A stretch of DNA of 64,000 bases, taken from NCBI RefSeq assembly GCF_021168455.1, contig NZ_JAJOZR010000012.1:117350-181349 (forward strand). Reading direction: 5' to 3'. Below the pieces are notes generated by a model, which was not told where the DNA came from, searched no databases, and worked only from the letters and a program-made list of their open reading frames with translations. Of this stretch, positions 36,607 to 47,348 are shown in pieces. Origin of the DNA: Ferranicluibacter quercicola. GTDB taxonomy: Bacteria > Pseudomonadota > Alphaproteobacteria > Rhizobiales > Rhizobiaceae. Both the position numbers and the translations under genes were made by a program. How positions within the stretch are numbered: the first letter of the stretch is position 1; the number at the start of each line of letters is the position of its first letter.

Positions 36607-37549
36607 CGCGCGGTCTGGGGACGCCGCCGCCCGCGCCGATCTCGTCCGACTGGTCCGCCACCTCGTCGGCGGCCGGCGGGCGCGGCCCGGCGAAGCCTGC
36701 GATACCGCGGATGCCGCCGTCGTGGCCAGCTTCACGGTGACGGAGGCGGGCACCGGCCTGATCGTCACGCGCCCGGACGGCGTGCAGCGCACGCTGCCGC
36801 CCGCGGCGCTGCGCGATGCCGTGTCCCTCGGGCTTGTCGCCAGGCTTGACGCCGCCGGGCCCCATGCCGCCGGACCGCATGGCGCCAAGCCCGATGCCGC
36901 CGGGCCGGATGCCACCGGGCGCTGGCGTCTCCTCCCACCGGCCGTGCCCTTTCTCAAGCGTGCCTTATCTGCCCCGGAGGCGGCCTTTGCCGGCCAGCAT
37001 CGGCACATCGCCTCCGGCACGGTGGAAACGGCGGCCGGGCGGCAGACGGTGCAGGTCAATCTCGCGGAATCGCCGCTCGCGCACATCGCCCGGCTGAAGG
37101 AGAAATCCGGCAAGCCGTTTCTGCCGGCCGAAGCGCTGGAAGCCGGGCAGCGGCTGCACCGCGATTTTACCCGCGCGCAGCTGCAGCCGCGCATGACCAT
37201 GTCCTACGCGCCGCAGCTGTCGACGCGCACCAGGGGCGGCGGTGGCGGCAGCGAGATCGCCGACAGCGCCATGACGGCGCGCAGCCGCGTGGCGCGCGCC
37301 ATGGAGGCGATCGGCCCGGAACTCTGCGGCGTCGCCATCGACGTCTGCGGTTTCGAGAAAGGGCTGGAAACGGTGGAGCGCGAACGGCAATGGCCGGCCC
37401 GCTCGGCAAAGCTCCTGCTGCGCGCCGCCCTCATGGCGCTCGCCCGCCACTACGCCCCCCCGCCGGCGTCCCCCGAGCGCCGCACCCATGCCTGGGGCGC
37501 GGAAGGCTATCGCCCGGATATGGATGGGGGTCGCGGACGCGGCGGGTAG
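36599..37549 (+). CDS. DUF6456 protein
   Basis: About 316 residues. A central Ala-Gly-Pro-His/Asp repeat (about 82-104) separates an N-terminal domain from a C-terminal helical domain (about 195-290: IADSAMTARSRVARAMEAIG, LCGVAIDVCGFEKGLETVE), which matches DUF6456 of alphaproteobacteria. The start is ATG 36599 or 36590; both overlap the upstream stop. The constant pairing with the DnaA-IV-like gene suggests a joint DNA-related role, which is inference. Confidence 0.78.
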   Translation: MRDARSGDAAARADLVRLVRHLVGGRRARPGEACDTADAAVVASFTVTEAGTGLIVTRPDGVQRTLPPAALRDAVSLGLVARLDAAGPHAAGPHGAKPDAAGPDATGRWRLLPPAVPFLKRALSAPEAAFAGQHRHIASGTVETAAGRQTVQVNLAESPLAHIARLKEKSGKPFLPAEALEAGQRLHRDFTRAQLQPRMTMSYAPQLSTRTRGGGGGSEIADSAMTARSRVARAMEAIGPELCGVAIDVCGFEKGLETVERERQWPARSAKLLLRAALMALARHYAPPPASPERRTHAWGAEGYRPDMDGGRGRGG

Positions 37550-37614
37550 TGGACGGCGGGGCTGCGCGAATGGACGTTGAAATCGCGCCAATCACCGGCG
37601 GGATGCCAATCACA

Positions 37615-37760
37615 CATCAGCGACCTGACGTGCGTCAGGTCAAAAGCGTCGTCTCATCTTACGGACATGAGATGGCGAGAGTCCGGCTCAAGGCCGGAAC
37701 ATCGGGGAGGAGGATGGCTCTCCCTTCAGAATCGCACGGTTGCGGAAAGGGACGTCTGCG
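37615..37760. repeat. Dispersed intergenic repeat (family D), copy 2
   Basis: Shares the 'gacctgacg..cgtcaggtc' palindrome, the 'ctcaaggccgga' box and 'aatcgcacggttgc' with 4430-4580. No gene within the 320-base gap 37550-37871. Confidence 0.6.
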
Positions 37761-37871
37761 CTTTTCGCTCTTGTCCGCCCCCGAAGCCATCAACCTTGAA
37801 TCGCATCCTATGGCGTCCGGCTGATGGACACCTGATGGCCTTGTTCTGGCGTCGATCAACCCTCTTCCGCC

Positions 37872-38315
37872 TCAGCCCTTCAGCCGCAGCGCCGCCTGGT
37901 CCTGGATTCGCTTGACCATGGAACGCAGGCCGTTGGCGCGCTGGGCGGTGAGGAATTCGATGAGGCCCATCTTTCCGAAGAGGTCCAGCGCATCCGTCGC
38001 CGCGATCTGCGAGGCTGTCTTTCCGGAAAAGATCGAGAGCACGATGGCGACGAGCCCGCGCACGATATGGGCGTCGGATTCGCCTTCGAAGGTCAGGACG
38101 GGATCGGCACCCTCGCCGGCATGGGTCACCAGCCAGACCTGGCTGGCGCAGCCCTGCACCTTGTTCTCGGCCGTGCGCTTCTCCTCCGGCAGGTCCGGCA
38201 GCGTCCGCCCGAGCTCGATGACATAGCTCATCCTGTCCTGCCAGTCGTCGAGATAGGCGCAGTTCTCGAGGATTTCGGAAAGGGGCGTCGGTGTGAAGGT
38301 GGCGGCATCGGTCAT
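37872..38315 (-). CDS. sufE: SufE-family cysteine desulfuration protein
   Basis: 147-residue sulphur-transfer partner of the SufS cysteine desulfurase in Fe-S cluster assembly. The persulfide-carrying Cys is in the family motif VQGCASQVWL (about 53-62). The helical remainder (GLVAIVLSIFSGKTASQIAA) matches SufE. It is monocistronic here; no suf operon is nearby. Confidence 0.94.
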   Translation of the reverse strand: MTDAATFTPTPLSEILENCAYLDDWQDRMSYVIELGRTLPDLPEEKRTAENKVQGCASQVWLVTHAGEGADPVLTFEGESDAHIVRGLVAIVLSIFSGKTASQIAATDALDLFGKMGLIEFLTAQRANGLRSMVKRIQDQAALRLKG

Positions 38316-38411
38316 GCCGTCTCTATAAGGGATCGGGGAAGCGTTGAGAAGGCGGATCGGCTTGCCGCGCGCGGGCTTTCGCCGGGGTTCCGGTGGCGGA
38401 TGCCGGGCCGG

Positions 38412-38915
38412 TCAGGAGGCGCGGTGCGGCTTCGGCGGAATGCGCTTTTCCGGCACCGGGATCCGCGTGACGCCCAGATCCTCATGGCTCTCGGGCTCGG
38501 ACAGCGCCGGTGCCTCGGCCGCCGCGACCGGAGGGGCGACCGGGGGCAGGGCCTGCTCCGGCACGGTGCCCGTCGTCACGGCGTCACCCGCCGTCGCGGC
38601 GTCAGCCGGTGCCGCCGCTGCGGTCTTCTCGTCGCCGAACTGGGTTTCCAGCAGCTGGTAGGCGATGCGGGCGCCGTCCTTGGCGCGGTGGCCGAGCGCA
38701 TGGAATGTCTCGGCACCCTTGGTGCAGACGTCGGGCTTCTCCAGGCAGATGGCGCCGATGTAACCGATCGCCTCGCTGGCGGCCGACACCGTCTGGCCGA
38801 TATCCATCCGGGCACCGGCTGCCGTCTGCGGCTGCGCGGCCTCCTCCGTGCCGAAGATCGGCAGGAGAACGAGCACCAGCGAAAACCAGAATGCTGCCTT
38901 GATCAGAAACCACAT
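38412..38915 (-). CDS. DUF5330 protein, membrane-anchored
   Basis: 167 residues. An N-terminal helix (MWFLIKAAFWFSLVLVLLPIF) anchors a domain with two Cys (CLEKPDVC, likely a disulfide), then an Ala/Pro-rich tail. This matches DUF5330 of Rhizobiales. Likely periplasmic; function unknown. The gene lies 96 bases downstream of the sufE start on the same strand. Confidence 0.8.
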   Translation of the reverse strand: MWFLIKAAFWFSLVLVLLPIFGTEEAAQPQTAAGARMDIGQTVSAASEAIGYIGAICLEKPDVCTKGAETFHALGHRAKDGARIAYQLLETQFGDEKTAAAAPADAATAGDAVTTGTVPEQALPPVAPPVAAAEAPALSEPESHEDLGVTRIPVPEKRIPPKPHRAS

Positions 38916-39502
38916 GGTCGACCCCGTTCTTGACGTTCACGCAACTGTCCAGCGCCTCTGCTCCATGTCCCCCGCCGGTGTCCGGTCTCTGCCGGTGACC
39001 GATGACGGGAAGCAGGTCGGCTGACGGTCACACTAGGGCACCTCTTCCAACACGGCCTTGAAAACGAGACCTGTATTTGAGGCGTCTTTTCGTAAAATGC
39101 GATCGATCTGCCTTTGATCCGCATTTGAAGGGCATTTGAGGCAGTCGTGTTAAGGGTCAAGGCGGCGACCGCGCGTCCGCCCCCTGCAAATGCGGCTTCC
39201 GGCAGTGGCTGCGCCTGCCACAGTGGTTAAATTAACCCGAAAAACACCATTATTTCAACGGTTACGCCACGTTAACCACAACAAACGAAGGGCGTCCGAA
39301 TCCGGCTCGGGAAGGCCGGTGACGCCGTTTTGCAACAGTTCGGGTGTCGTCACTTAGAGTTTCATTAAGCCGCCGGTGAGACATTCGCCCTCAGTCCGAT
39401 GACGATCGTCCCGCCCTTTGTGATGGCCGGAAACGACCGGCACGGACCGTCATAAACAACCGGGGCAGGACGTTCCGGGCAACGAAAAATGCAGGGTCGG
39501 GC
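38916..39502. other. Long non-coding region upstream of the histidine kinase
   Basis: About 590 bases between divergent genes, less GC-rich around 39040-39360. It contains repeated 'gcatttga' words near 39100-39145 and several TTAA/GTTAAC words between 39225 and 39290 that resemble CtrA half-sites, though none has the exact TTAA-N7-TTAA spacing. No ORF. Confidence 0.4.
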
Positions 39503-41039
<1,537 letters not shown>

Positions 41040-41068
<29 letters not shown>

Positions 41069-42155
41069 CCGACGCAAAGCACCCGCCGCCACACCGGCAA
41101 GAGGCAAGGCGAGCGCCAGGGGCGCCACCGCGCCGAAGCGAAAGGCAACGTCGCGACCGAACATCGTGCTGCGGGCCGCCTCCGGCATGCTGCGTCTGGC
41201 GCTGCGCAATCCCGCGATCTTCGGCGGGACCGCGGCGTTTGCCGTCGTGTTCGGCTTCGTCGCGGCCAATGCGCTCTGGTATCAGCCCGGCCACCACCCG
41301 TCGCCGCTGATGCGCACCCGTCTGCCCTTCACCCATCCCGATCCGGCGCGGGTGTCGCTGAGCGAACCGCAGGACGCGCCGGACCCGAGCAAGGTCACCA
41401 CCTTCGTCATCCGCCGCGAGGACGAGGTGGGCGAGGCCGAGCCGGGGCAGGTGCCGGCCGAGGCGCTGCCGACCGGCGAGCGCACCGCCAGCGTTCCCGC
41501 AGCCGACACGCTGGCCACGCTGCCGGGTGAGCCGGAACCTCGCCCGGATGCGACGCCCGACCTCGACCCGGCGCGCCTCGTGCGCGCGGTTCAGGCCGAG
41601 CTCGCGCGACACGGCTTCTACGACGGCGAGGCCGACGGCCGCCTCGGACCGAAGACCACGGCGGCGATCCGCCGGTTCGAGCAGGCGAACGGCCTGCCGC
41701 AGACGGGCATCGTCAGCCAGGGCCTGCTCACGGCCCTGCAAGGCGGGGCGTCCGCATCGTCCGGCATCGCCACGATCATGCCGGCCCCGCGCCCGACGGC
41801 CATTCCGCCGGCGCACAAGCCGGCCGCAAGGACGACAACCGAGATCGACCCGATCGCCGCCGCGATCCGTGCCGCCGAGGGCGGCGCCGAGGCGAAGCCG
41901 AAGCCCGCACCTGCCAAGCCCGCCGAAACGGCATCCGCCGACACCGGCCCGTCCGCCGCGAGCGGCCCCGGCCTCGTCATGTCCATCCAGCGGGGCCTGT
42001 CGAACCTTGCCTATACCGACGTGTCGATCGACGGCGTGGCGGGCGACCAGACCCGCATGGCCATCCGCCACTTCGAAAAACACTACCGCCTGCCGGAAAC
42101 GGGCGAGCCGAGCGCGGCCGTGCTGAAGAAGATGAAGGAAATCGGCGCGATCTGA
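41040..42155 (+). CDS. Peptidoglycan-binding-domain membrane protein
   Basis: 371 residues. A basic cytosolic N-terminus (about 1-45) and one membrane helix (about 58-78) lead to two peptidoglycan-binding-1 domains: about 180-235 (VQAELARHGFYDGEADGRLG, AIRRFEQANGLPQTG) and about 315-370 (IQRGLSNLAYTDVSIDGVAG, AIRHFEKHYRLPETG), joined by an Ala/Pro linker. It begins inside the kinase gene with a perfect AAAGGAGGTG ribosome site. The pairing suggests the kinase and a cell-wall-binding protein work in the same envelope or cell-cycle pathway. Confidence 0.85.
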
Positions 42156-42204
42156 GCTGGTGGCGCCCGGCTGATTGCCTCCTGACAGCCGTGTTCCGGT
42201 GTCG

Positions 42205-42336
42205 GGCATTGCCACCCCCTGCCGTCATGCTCGGGCTTGTGCAGCGTTCTGCTGCACAGCCTGCGGATCTGGAGGACCATGGTGTTTGCGGGGACGACAT
42301 CAGATGCTCGGGACAAGCCCGAGTATGACGGAGGGG
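42205..42336. repeat. RIME-like element (family C), copy 1
   Basis: Bounded by inverted 'atgctcgggcttgt' / 'acaagcccgagtatgacgg' ends around a hairpin and a 'gatctggaggaccatgg' core. A second copy is at 44274-44385, and ends of the same type are at 9.0-9.2 kb. Confidence 0.7.
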
Positions 42337-42484
42337 AGGCGTGGAAAACACAATCGCTTGAGCGGATTCCGAGTCTTTTCGGAATCAACGTGCGAACCGC
42401 TTCGCGAAGCGGTGGAAAATACCGCTCCTAACCGCCTGTGCCGGCAGCGATAGACGCCGCCCTTTGCCCGCGCTATGCAGGGCC

Positions 42485-42832
42485 ATGCGCCTGCGTTCCG
42501 ACATCTTCGTTTCCGCCATCACCCGGCGCGTCTTTTCGCGCGGCGACTACGCGGCTGTGCTGCGCAAGGGGGCCGAGGCGGCGGGGGCCATCTTTATCCG
42601 CCAGCGGACCCGGGACGGGCAGGAAACGCTGTTCGGCCCGGCACCGCAGAGCCTGGTGACGGCCGAGGAAGAGGGCGGGCGGCTGTTCGAATGCCGCCTC
42701 TCGTCGCCCGATGCGAACGCCATCGACGCGGCGCTCGCCCGCGAGATCCGGTTCGATCCGGATTGCTGGATCGTCGAGCTGGAAACGCAGGACGTTTCCG
42801 ATCTTTTCGAAACCATCACGCCGGACGGCTGA
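42485..42832 (+). CDS. DUF1491 protein
   Basis: 115 residues beginning MRLRSDIFVSAITRRVFSRGDYAAVL, with a central RKGAEAAGAIFIRQRTRDG and a closing EIRFDPDCWIVELE, the full DUF1491 pattern. Cytosolic, function unknown. It often lies near peptidoglycan-binding and DUF2336 genes in rhizobia, as here; it is convergent with the DUF2336 gene. Confidence 0.88.
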   Translation: MRLRSDIFVSAITRRVFSRGDYAAVLRKGAEAAGAIFIRQRTRDGQETLFGPAPQSLVTAEEEGGRLFECRLSSPDANAIDAALAREIRFDPDCWIVELETQDVSDLFETITPDG

Positions 42833-42850
42833 CACCTGGTCTGAGACCGG

Positions 42851-43930
42851 TCAGCGTGCCCCGCGCGTCAGGTTGCGGCGGTAGAAGGTGGAGGCGATCT
42901 GCTGCGTCTGGTTGGCGGGGGCGGGGTAGGCGGCCGGCTGGCGCGGGTCTTCCGCGCGCTCCGGGCCGAGCATCGGCGCGTGGCGCGGACCGGTGCTGCG
43001 GCCACCCTCGCGGCGCGCATCGTCCGCGGCGATCCAGCCTTCCACGCGGGTCTTCGCATCGACCGGGTCGATCCCGTCGAGCAGCGCATCGCAGCGCGTT
43101 CCCGCGCCGCTTCGTTCGCCGAGATAGGGGTAGAGCGTGGTAAGCATGCGCACCATTTCCGCGCGCGGCGTGCCGAGCGCCGACAGGGTGACGGCCAGCT
43201 GCCAGCCGGAGACGTCGAGGACGAGGCGTTCCCCGAAGACGGCCGAGCAGTCGAGCGCATGCGACAGGGTCGCGGCGAACAGATTGACCTCGCCCGAGCG
43301 GGAGAAGCGCACGAGGAGTGCTTCATGCGTGGCGTCGAGCGCCACCAGCGGGCGGCGGGGTGGGGCCGCAGGTGCCGCCAGCGGCTGGCCGGCGGTGCGG
43401 GCAAGCGCCTTCAGCTCCGCGCGCAGGCGCTCCTCGCGCTCCAGCGAGGCGCTCGCGGCGGGAGGAGCGGGTGAAGCGGGCCGCGCCGCCTCCGGCACGG
43501 AGGCCGCCGGGCGGGGCGTGCTGTCGCGCCGCTCGACAAGGGCATCGACCACCCGGACGCTGAGGTTCTCGCGACGGGCGATGGCATTGGCGTGGGAGGG
43601 GCTCTGGTTGCGGATGATGTCGAGGAGGACGCGCTCCTCGATCGAGACGGCGCGGGTGAGAAACAGGGCGGCGATGGCGATGGGGGCGCTGCCGATCTGG
43701 AGGGCGACGGACGGGGGCACATGGGGGCTTCTGGCAAGGGCCGCTGCCGCCTGCCGGCGCGCCTCGTCGCTAGAGGCTGCAAACAGCGGCTCGAACAGCT
43801 CGCAGAACTGTTTGAGATCGGAGGATCGCGGCTGGCGAAGCCCTTCGAAACTCGACACCGTTGCCATCAGCACCGCGTCTTTCACGCGGCCGTTCTGCGG
43901 TCTTTCCAAATCACGAAACCGGTTCGCCAC
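42851..43930 (-). CDS. DUF2336 protein
   Basis: 359 residues of alpha-helical HEAT-like repeats (ELFEPLFAASSDEARRQAAAALARSPHVP) typical of DUF2336, a family in which some alphaproteobacterial members link to regulation by phosphorylation. A Pro/Ala-rich insert sits near 140-170. No signal peptide. Function unknown. Confidence 0.82.
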   Translation of the reverse strand: MANRFRDLERPQNGRVKDAVLMATVSSFEGLRQPRSSDLKQFCELFEPLFAASSDEARRQAAAALARSPHVPPSVALQIGSAPIAIAALFLTRAVSIEERVLLDIIRNQSPSHANAIARRENLSVRVVDALVERRDSTPRPAASVPEAARPASPAPPAASASLEREERLRAELKALARTAGQPLAAPAAPPRRPLVALDATHEALLVRFSRSGEVNLFAATLSHALDCSAVFGERLVLDVSGWQLAVTLSALGTPRAEMVRMLTTLYPYLGERSGAGTRCDALLDGIDPVDAKTRVEGWIAADDARREGGRSTGPRHAPMLGPERAEDPRQPAAYPAPANQTQQIASTFYRRNLTRGAR

Positions 43931-44273
43931 ACGTCCACCTCATACGCAAAACACCGACGCATCCCTCGGCAAGGCACCCCTTGCCCGCGTTCAGGGCGCA
44001 GGCCTCGTGCCACCGTTTTCCGCTCACACGTCTCCTGAACGTCGCCGCGCAAGGCCTTGACGTGTCTGGAATCCGCGATGCAGGTGTCCCGGCGATGGCA
44101 ACGAGCGCGCCATGCGACGGAGATTATGCCGACGTGGTTAACATCGGCTTAAGGGCGTGCGATCCTGGGGCAGGTATTGGGTGATGTGTGACAGGGGCCC
44201 GCAAGGCTTGGTTGCACGCGGGTGGCGGGCGGATGGGGCCGCCGTGAGACCGTTTCCCGGTTGATCGATTCCA
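43931..44273. other. Non-coding gap
   Basis: Upstream region of the DUF2336 gene. No promoter or RNA recognised; short ORFs here have no ribosome sites. Confidence 0.35.
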
Positions 44274-44385
44274 GCGTCGGGTGCCGAGCATCTGCTGCAC
44301 GGCCCGCGATCTGGAGAACCATGGAGTTTGCAGCGACGACAGCAGAAGCTCCGAACAAGCCCGAGCATGACGGAGGAGAGGGAGG
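44274..44385. repeat. RIME-like element (family C), copy 2
   Basis: Shares 'gatctggag(a/g)accatgg', 'gcagcgacgac' and 'acaagcccgagcatgacgg' with 42205-42336. Confidence 0.7.
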
Positions 44386-44400
44386 TGCTCTCATTTAACG

Positions 44401-44434
44401 CAACAGGCGGCGCCGTGGCCGGCGCCGCCTGTTG
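44401..44434 (-). terminator. Hairpin terminator of the SH3 protein gene
   Basis: A perfect 15-base inverted repeat CAACAGGCGGCGCCG with a four-base loop, 25 bases past the gene's stop on the minus strand. There is no clear T run, so factor-independent action is uncertain. Confidence 0.65.
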
Positions 44435-44458
44435 TCTCATGCGATGGGGAGCGGCTGC

Positions 44459-45352
44459 TTACAGCGTGCAGCCGGGCTCGCCGATCTCGCAGGCGCCGCG
44501 GCGGTCGCGATCGCGGTCGCGGCGATTGTCGTTGCCGCCGTCGAGGTTGGGCCGTTCCAGAACGCCACGATCGGGGTTGTTCCGGTCGTTGTCGCGACGG
44601 TTGTCGTTGTCTCGGCGGTCGCCATTGTCGCGACGGTCGAAATTCTGACGGTCATTGTCCCGCCGATCATTGTCGCGGCGATCCCGGTCGAACTGCGGAC
44701 GATCCCGGTTGCCGTCATTGTCGCGGTCGAAGCGGGGACGGTCGCGATTGCCGTCGCGGTCCCGGTTGCGGTCCCGCTCGAAGTCGGGGCGATCGCGGTC
44801 GAAACGCGGGCCGTCATTGTTGAAGCGATCGCGGTCCCGGTCCCGCTCGAAGCGGTCCCGATCCCGGTCGCGCTCGAAGCGGGCGCGGTCCCGGTCCCGG
44901 TCGCGGTCGAAACGGGGACGATCGCGGTCCCGTTCGAAACGGTCCGGGCCGCCGCGCCAGTATTCGCGGTCGCGATAGAAGTCGCGGTTCCGGTAGTTGC
45001 GATCCCAGTAATTGCCGAGTTCGAAGGTGACGGTGGGGATGCCGAGCGGTCGGTAGTAGCGCGGCGCGACATAGACGCGGCTGCGCTGGTACTCCGCCTG
45101 CACGTAGGAGCCGGAGACCCAGCCGCGACCGCGCGAAAAGGACACGTCGCACCAGTTGGCATCCGCAAGGCAGCCATGGATTTCGACGGGCGCGCCGACG
45201 GGAATGACGACGACGGCCGGGTAGCGCGTGCTGGGGCCGGAGCGCATGTTGACATTGGCGGTGGCAAAGCCCTCCGCAGCGCTGGCCGCGACCGGCGCGA
45301 GCAGCGTGGTGGCGAGCGCGATGCCGGACAGGATGGATTTGACGGAATACAC
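44459..45352 (-). CDS. Secreted SH3-domain protein with Arg/Asp repeat tail
   Basis: 297 residues. The signal peptide spans about 1-27 (cleaved after AASAA). A bacterial SH3 domain follows (about 30-85: ATANVNMRSGPSTRYPAVVV, HGCLADANWCDVSF, GRGWVSGSYV), then a Tyr/Arg-rich bridge. About 160 residues made almost entirely of R, D, N and F (FERDRDRDRFERD-type repeats) end in CEIGEPGC. I chose GTG 45352, with GGAGG eight bases upstream. SH3 domains of this kind bind cell wall; the polyampholyte tail is probably disordered. Confidence 0.85.
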   Translation of the reverse strand: MYSVKSILSGIALATTLLAPVAASAAEGFATANVNMRSGPSTRYPAVVVIPVGAPVEIHGCLADANWCDVSFSRGRGWVSGSYVQAEYQRSRVYVAPRYYRPLGIPTVTFELGNYWDRNYRNRDFYRDREYWRGGPDRFERDRDRPRFDRDRDRDRARFERDRDRDRFERDRDRDRFNNDGPRFDRDRPDFERDRNRDRDGNRDRPRFDRDNDGNRDRPQFDRDRRDNDRRDNDRQNFDRRDNGDRRDNDNRRDNDRNNPDRGVLERPNLDGGNDNRRDRDRDRRGACEIGEPGCTL

Positions 45353-45824
45353 TCTAGGGTCCTCCAGTAGCTTTCCGGCTTCGGGCCTGCGGGCGGGTGG
45401 CTGGCAGACCGTGCCGAATGATATTGAGCACGGTAAAACACGCCCATATGATGGCATCGTCCGCCCGTCCCGCCGCTCCGTCCGCTGTGCGACACGGGCG
45501 GAGCCGTATCGATCGACCATGCCGGGAAAGGTCCTTTCCCAAGGCAGGTCGTCATGCAGGCAGGATCGGGTAGGCCCGGAAAAACGCCCTCACACGAGAT
45601 GTGGCGAAGCAGAAAACAGCGTCTGCCTGTTTTTGTTCCTAGGCCGCCCGGCCTGAACGGATCCTGAACGAGGAGGACGGGCGTTTTCGGACTCCGGCGT
45701 CCGCGCGGCTTCGGCACTGAAGTCCGCGCGGGCAGCCTCCTGAAACGGGGGGTGTTTCGGCAAGGCGGGGAACAAAATCGACCACCGGCCGTTAAAGCGG
45801 CAGTTCGAACAGGAGCCCCGGACA
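45353..45824. other. Non-coding gap between divergent genes
   Basis: About 470 bases. No repeat, RNA or credible small gene seen; it holds the promoters of the SH3 gene and the small gene at 45825. Confidence 0.4.
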
Positions 45825-46106
45825 ATGATCGATAAGAAATTCGCCACCGTTTCCAGCACAGAAGCCGAAGTCGAAGCCAGCGTTGCCAAGAGCGACCTCG
45901 ACAGCCAGATCTCCGATCTGCGTGCCGAAATCGCCCGCCTGACCGACTCGGTCTCGGCCATCGGCAGCGGCGCGAAGGCCGTCGTCCAGTCCGAAGCCGA
46001 AGTGCTGACGGAGCGCCTGCGCGACCGCGTTCGCGAAGAACCGGTCACCACGCTGCTGACGATCGCCGGCGTCTCCTTCGTGCTGGGCCTTCTCGCCCGC
46101 CGCTAA
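45825..46106 (+). CDS. DUF883/ElaB-like small membrane protein
   Basis: 93 residues. A charged helical N-terminal part (about 15-70) ends in a hydrophobic anchor (TTLLTIAGVSFVLGLLARR). The RDRVREEPVTTLL transition is typical of the YqjD/ElaB (DUF883) family, tail-anchored inner-membrane proteins that bind ribosomes in stationary phase. AGGAGC precedes the ATG. Confidence 0.85.
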   Translation: MIDKKFATVSSTEAEVEASVAKSDLDSQISDLRAEIARLTDSVSAIGSGAKAVVQSEAEVLTERLRDRVREEPVTTLLTIAGVSFVLGLLARR

Positions 46107-46531
46107 GACCGCACGCGCGTCGTCAGGACGCACTGCCATTCAGCCGCAATGTCCGTGAGGGAGATTGCGGCTGTCGGCGACTGGAGCGCAGGGCGCTCCG
46201 GGAGATGCCGAAGACGTTTTCATGCGAATCATGGGTTTCAACGGGCGGACGGCAGGTTTTCGGGATGTTTTCCATCGCTAGGTTTGGGGTATCCAAAGTT
46301 AAGACCTTGTTTACTAAGCTGTGGCCCAATCATCTTGCGGGCAGACACGCTTCGAACGAACCGCATGCCTCGCAGTATGAACCGAAATACATCCGGAATC
46401 ACCCGGAAGAAGGAGCAACGAGAACGGCGCTCATGGCTGACCCCGACGGGTCGGTGAAGCGTCAGCCCGACGAGGGCAGGATGAAATCTGTTTCAAGTTC
46501 ATCCGTCTCATCCCGTTCATTGGAGACGAGA
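46107..46531. other. Non-coding gap upstream of a 65-residue gene
   Basis: An open frame runs from 46205 into the next gene, but its codons look random and it lacks a ribosome site. Nothing else recognised. Confidence 0.35.
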
Positions 46532-46729
46532 ATGGCAGATGTAATCAGACTTCAGGACCGCCAGCACCGCGGCGGTCGCAAGATGAACGCTGGCGGAACA
46601 CGCCAGGACGCGACGATCCTGCTCTTCACCGGCATTCGCTACGAGCGCATGGACGGCGTGACCCTTCCCAAGGTTCCCACAGGCGTTTCCGCGATCAAGC
46701 CGCTGAACGGCTCGACCCAGAAACACTGA
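46532..46729 (+). CDS. Small basic conserved-type protein, unknown
   Basis: 65 residues starting MADVIRLQDRQHRGGRKMNAG, with a core ATILLFTGIRYERMD and a Pro-rich end. GGAGACGAGA precedes the chosen ATG. The compact length and basic N-terminus match short proteins often seen in Rhizobiaceae, but I cannot name a family. MKSVSSSS, 17 codons upstream, is an alternative start. Confidence 0.6.
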   Translation: MADVIRLQDRQHRGGRKMNAGGTRQDATILLFTGIRYERMDGVTLPKVPTGVSAIKPLNGSTQKH

Positions 46730-46802
46730 ATCCGCAGACATTCTTTTTCCCCGCGCGATCCGGCGCTGCCATGGCGCGACGGTTTCGCCCGGGACAAGGC
46801 CC

Positions 46803-47348
46803 CTATCGGGACAGGGGCTCGCAACCCGCTTCGCTGAGGAAGGTGCTGGCCGCCGCCTCGTAGCTGCCGAGCGGCGCGAGCGCGCGAAGGACGGCGTAGC
46901 CTTCGTCTTCCGGCATTTCGACCGTGATGGTCTGTCCGATGGTGTCCGCCGGCTGTTTGCGCAGCTCCACGAGCTGCAGTGGCGTCGCGGCCACCACATC
47001 CACCCGGTCGTTCACCGCCGTCGCATCGCTCATGCTGAAGATTTCGTTCGATCCGGAATCGTAGATGGCGAGCGACCAGAAGGGCACGTCGCCCGACGCC
47101 GTAAACCGCACCGGACCGCCCAGCACCGAGAAACCGCAGACCGCGACCCGGAGATAGGGATCGTCGTTGGACAGACCCGTCGGCCCCGGCGCCGAGGTCA
47201 GCGGGAAGAAGCTGTCCATCTCGTAGAGCCCGAGCACCCGGCTATAGGCATCCTCCGCCGTGAAGCGGGGCAGCGCGAGGACGATGACGATGTGCAAGAG
47301 CGCGGCACCGATGAGCCCGACGAGGACGGCATAGAGAAGGCTACGCAT
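46803..47348 (-). CDS. DUF1254-type membrane protein
   Basis: 181 residues. One N-terminal helix (about 3-25) precedes a periplasmic beta-rich domain (YSRVLGLYEMDSFFPLTSAP, FWSLAIYDSGSNEIFSMSDA). It resembles DUF1254, which in many bacteria is fused to DUF1214; here the two are separate overlapping genes. The start overlaps the upstream stop by eight bases. Confidence 0.75.
   Translation of the reverse strand: MRSLLYAVLVGLIGAALLHIVIVLALPRFTAEDAYSRVLGLYEMDSFFPLTSAPGPTGLSNDDPYLRVAVCGFSVLGGPVRFTASGDVPFWSLAIYDSGSNEIFSMSDATAVNDRVDVVAATPLQLVELRKQPADTIGQTITVEMPEDEGYAVLRALAPLGSYEAAASTFLSEAGCEPLSR

Noticed and set aside
39225..39290. CtrA binding sites
   Set aside because: Several TTAA and GTTAAC words occur, but none with the exact TTAA-N7-TTAA spacing, so not listed as a feature.
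44432..45370. 312-codon Val/Ala repeat protein on the + strand
   Set aside because: It is the mirror of the Arg/Asp repeat of the minus-strand SH3 protein, which has a signal peptide, ribosome site and terminator.
46205..46531. Longer form of the 65-residue protein
   Set aside because: The upstream codons look random and lack a ribosome site, while GGAGACGAGA precedes ATG 46532.
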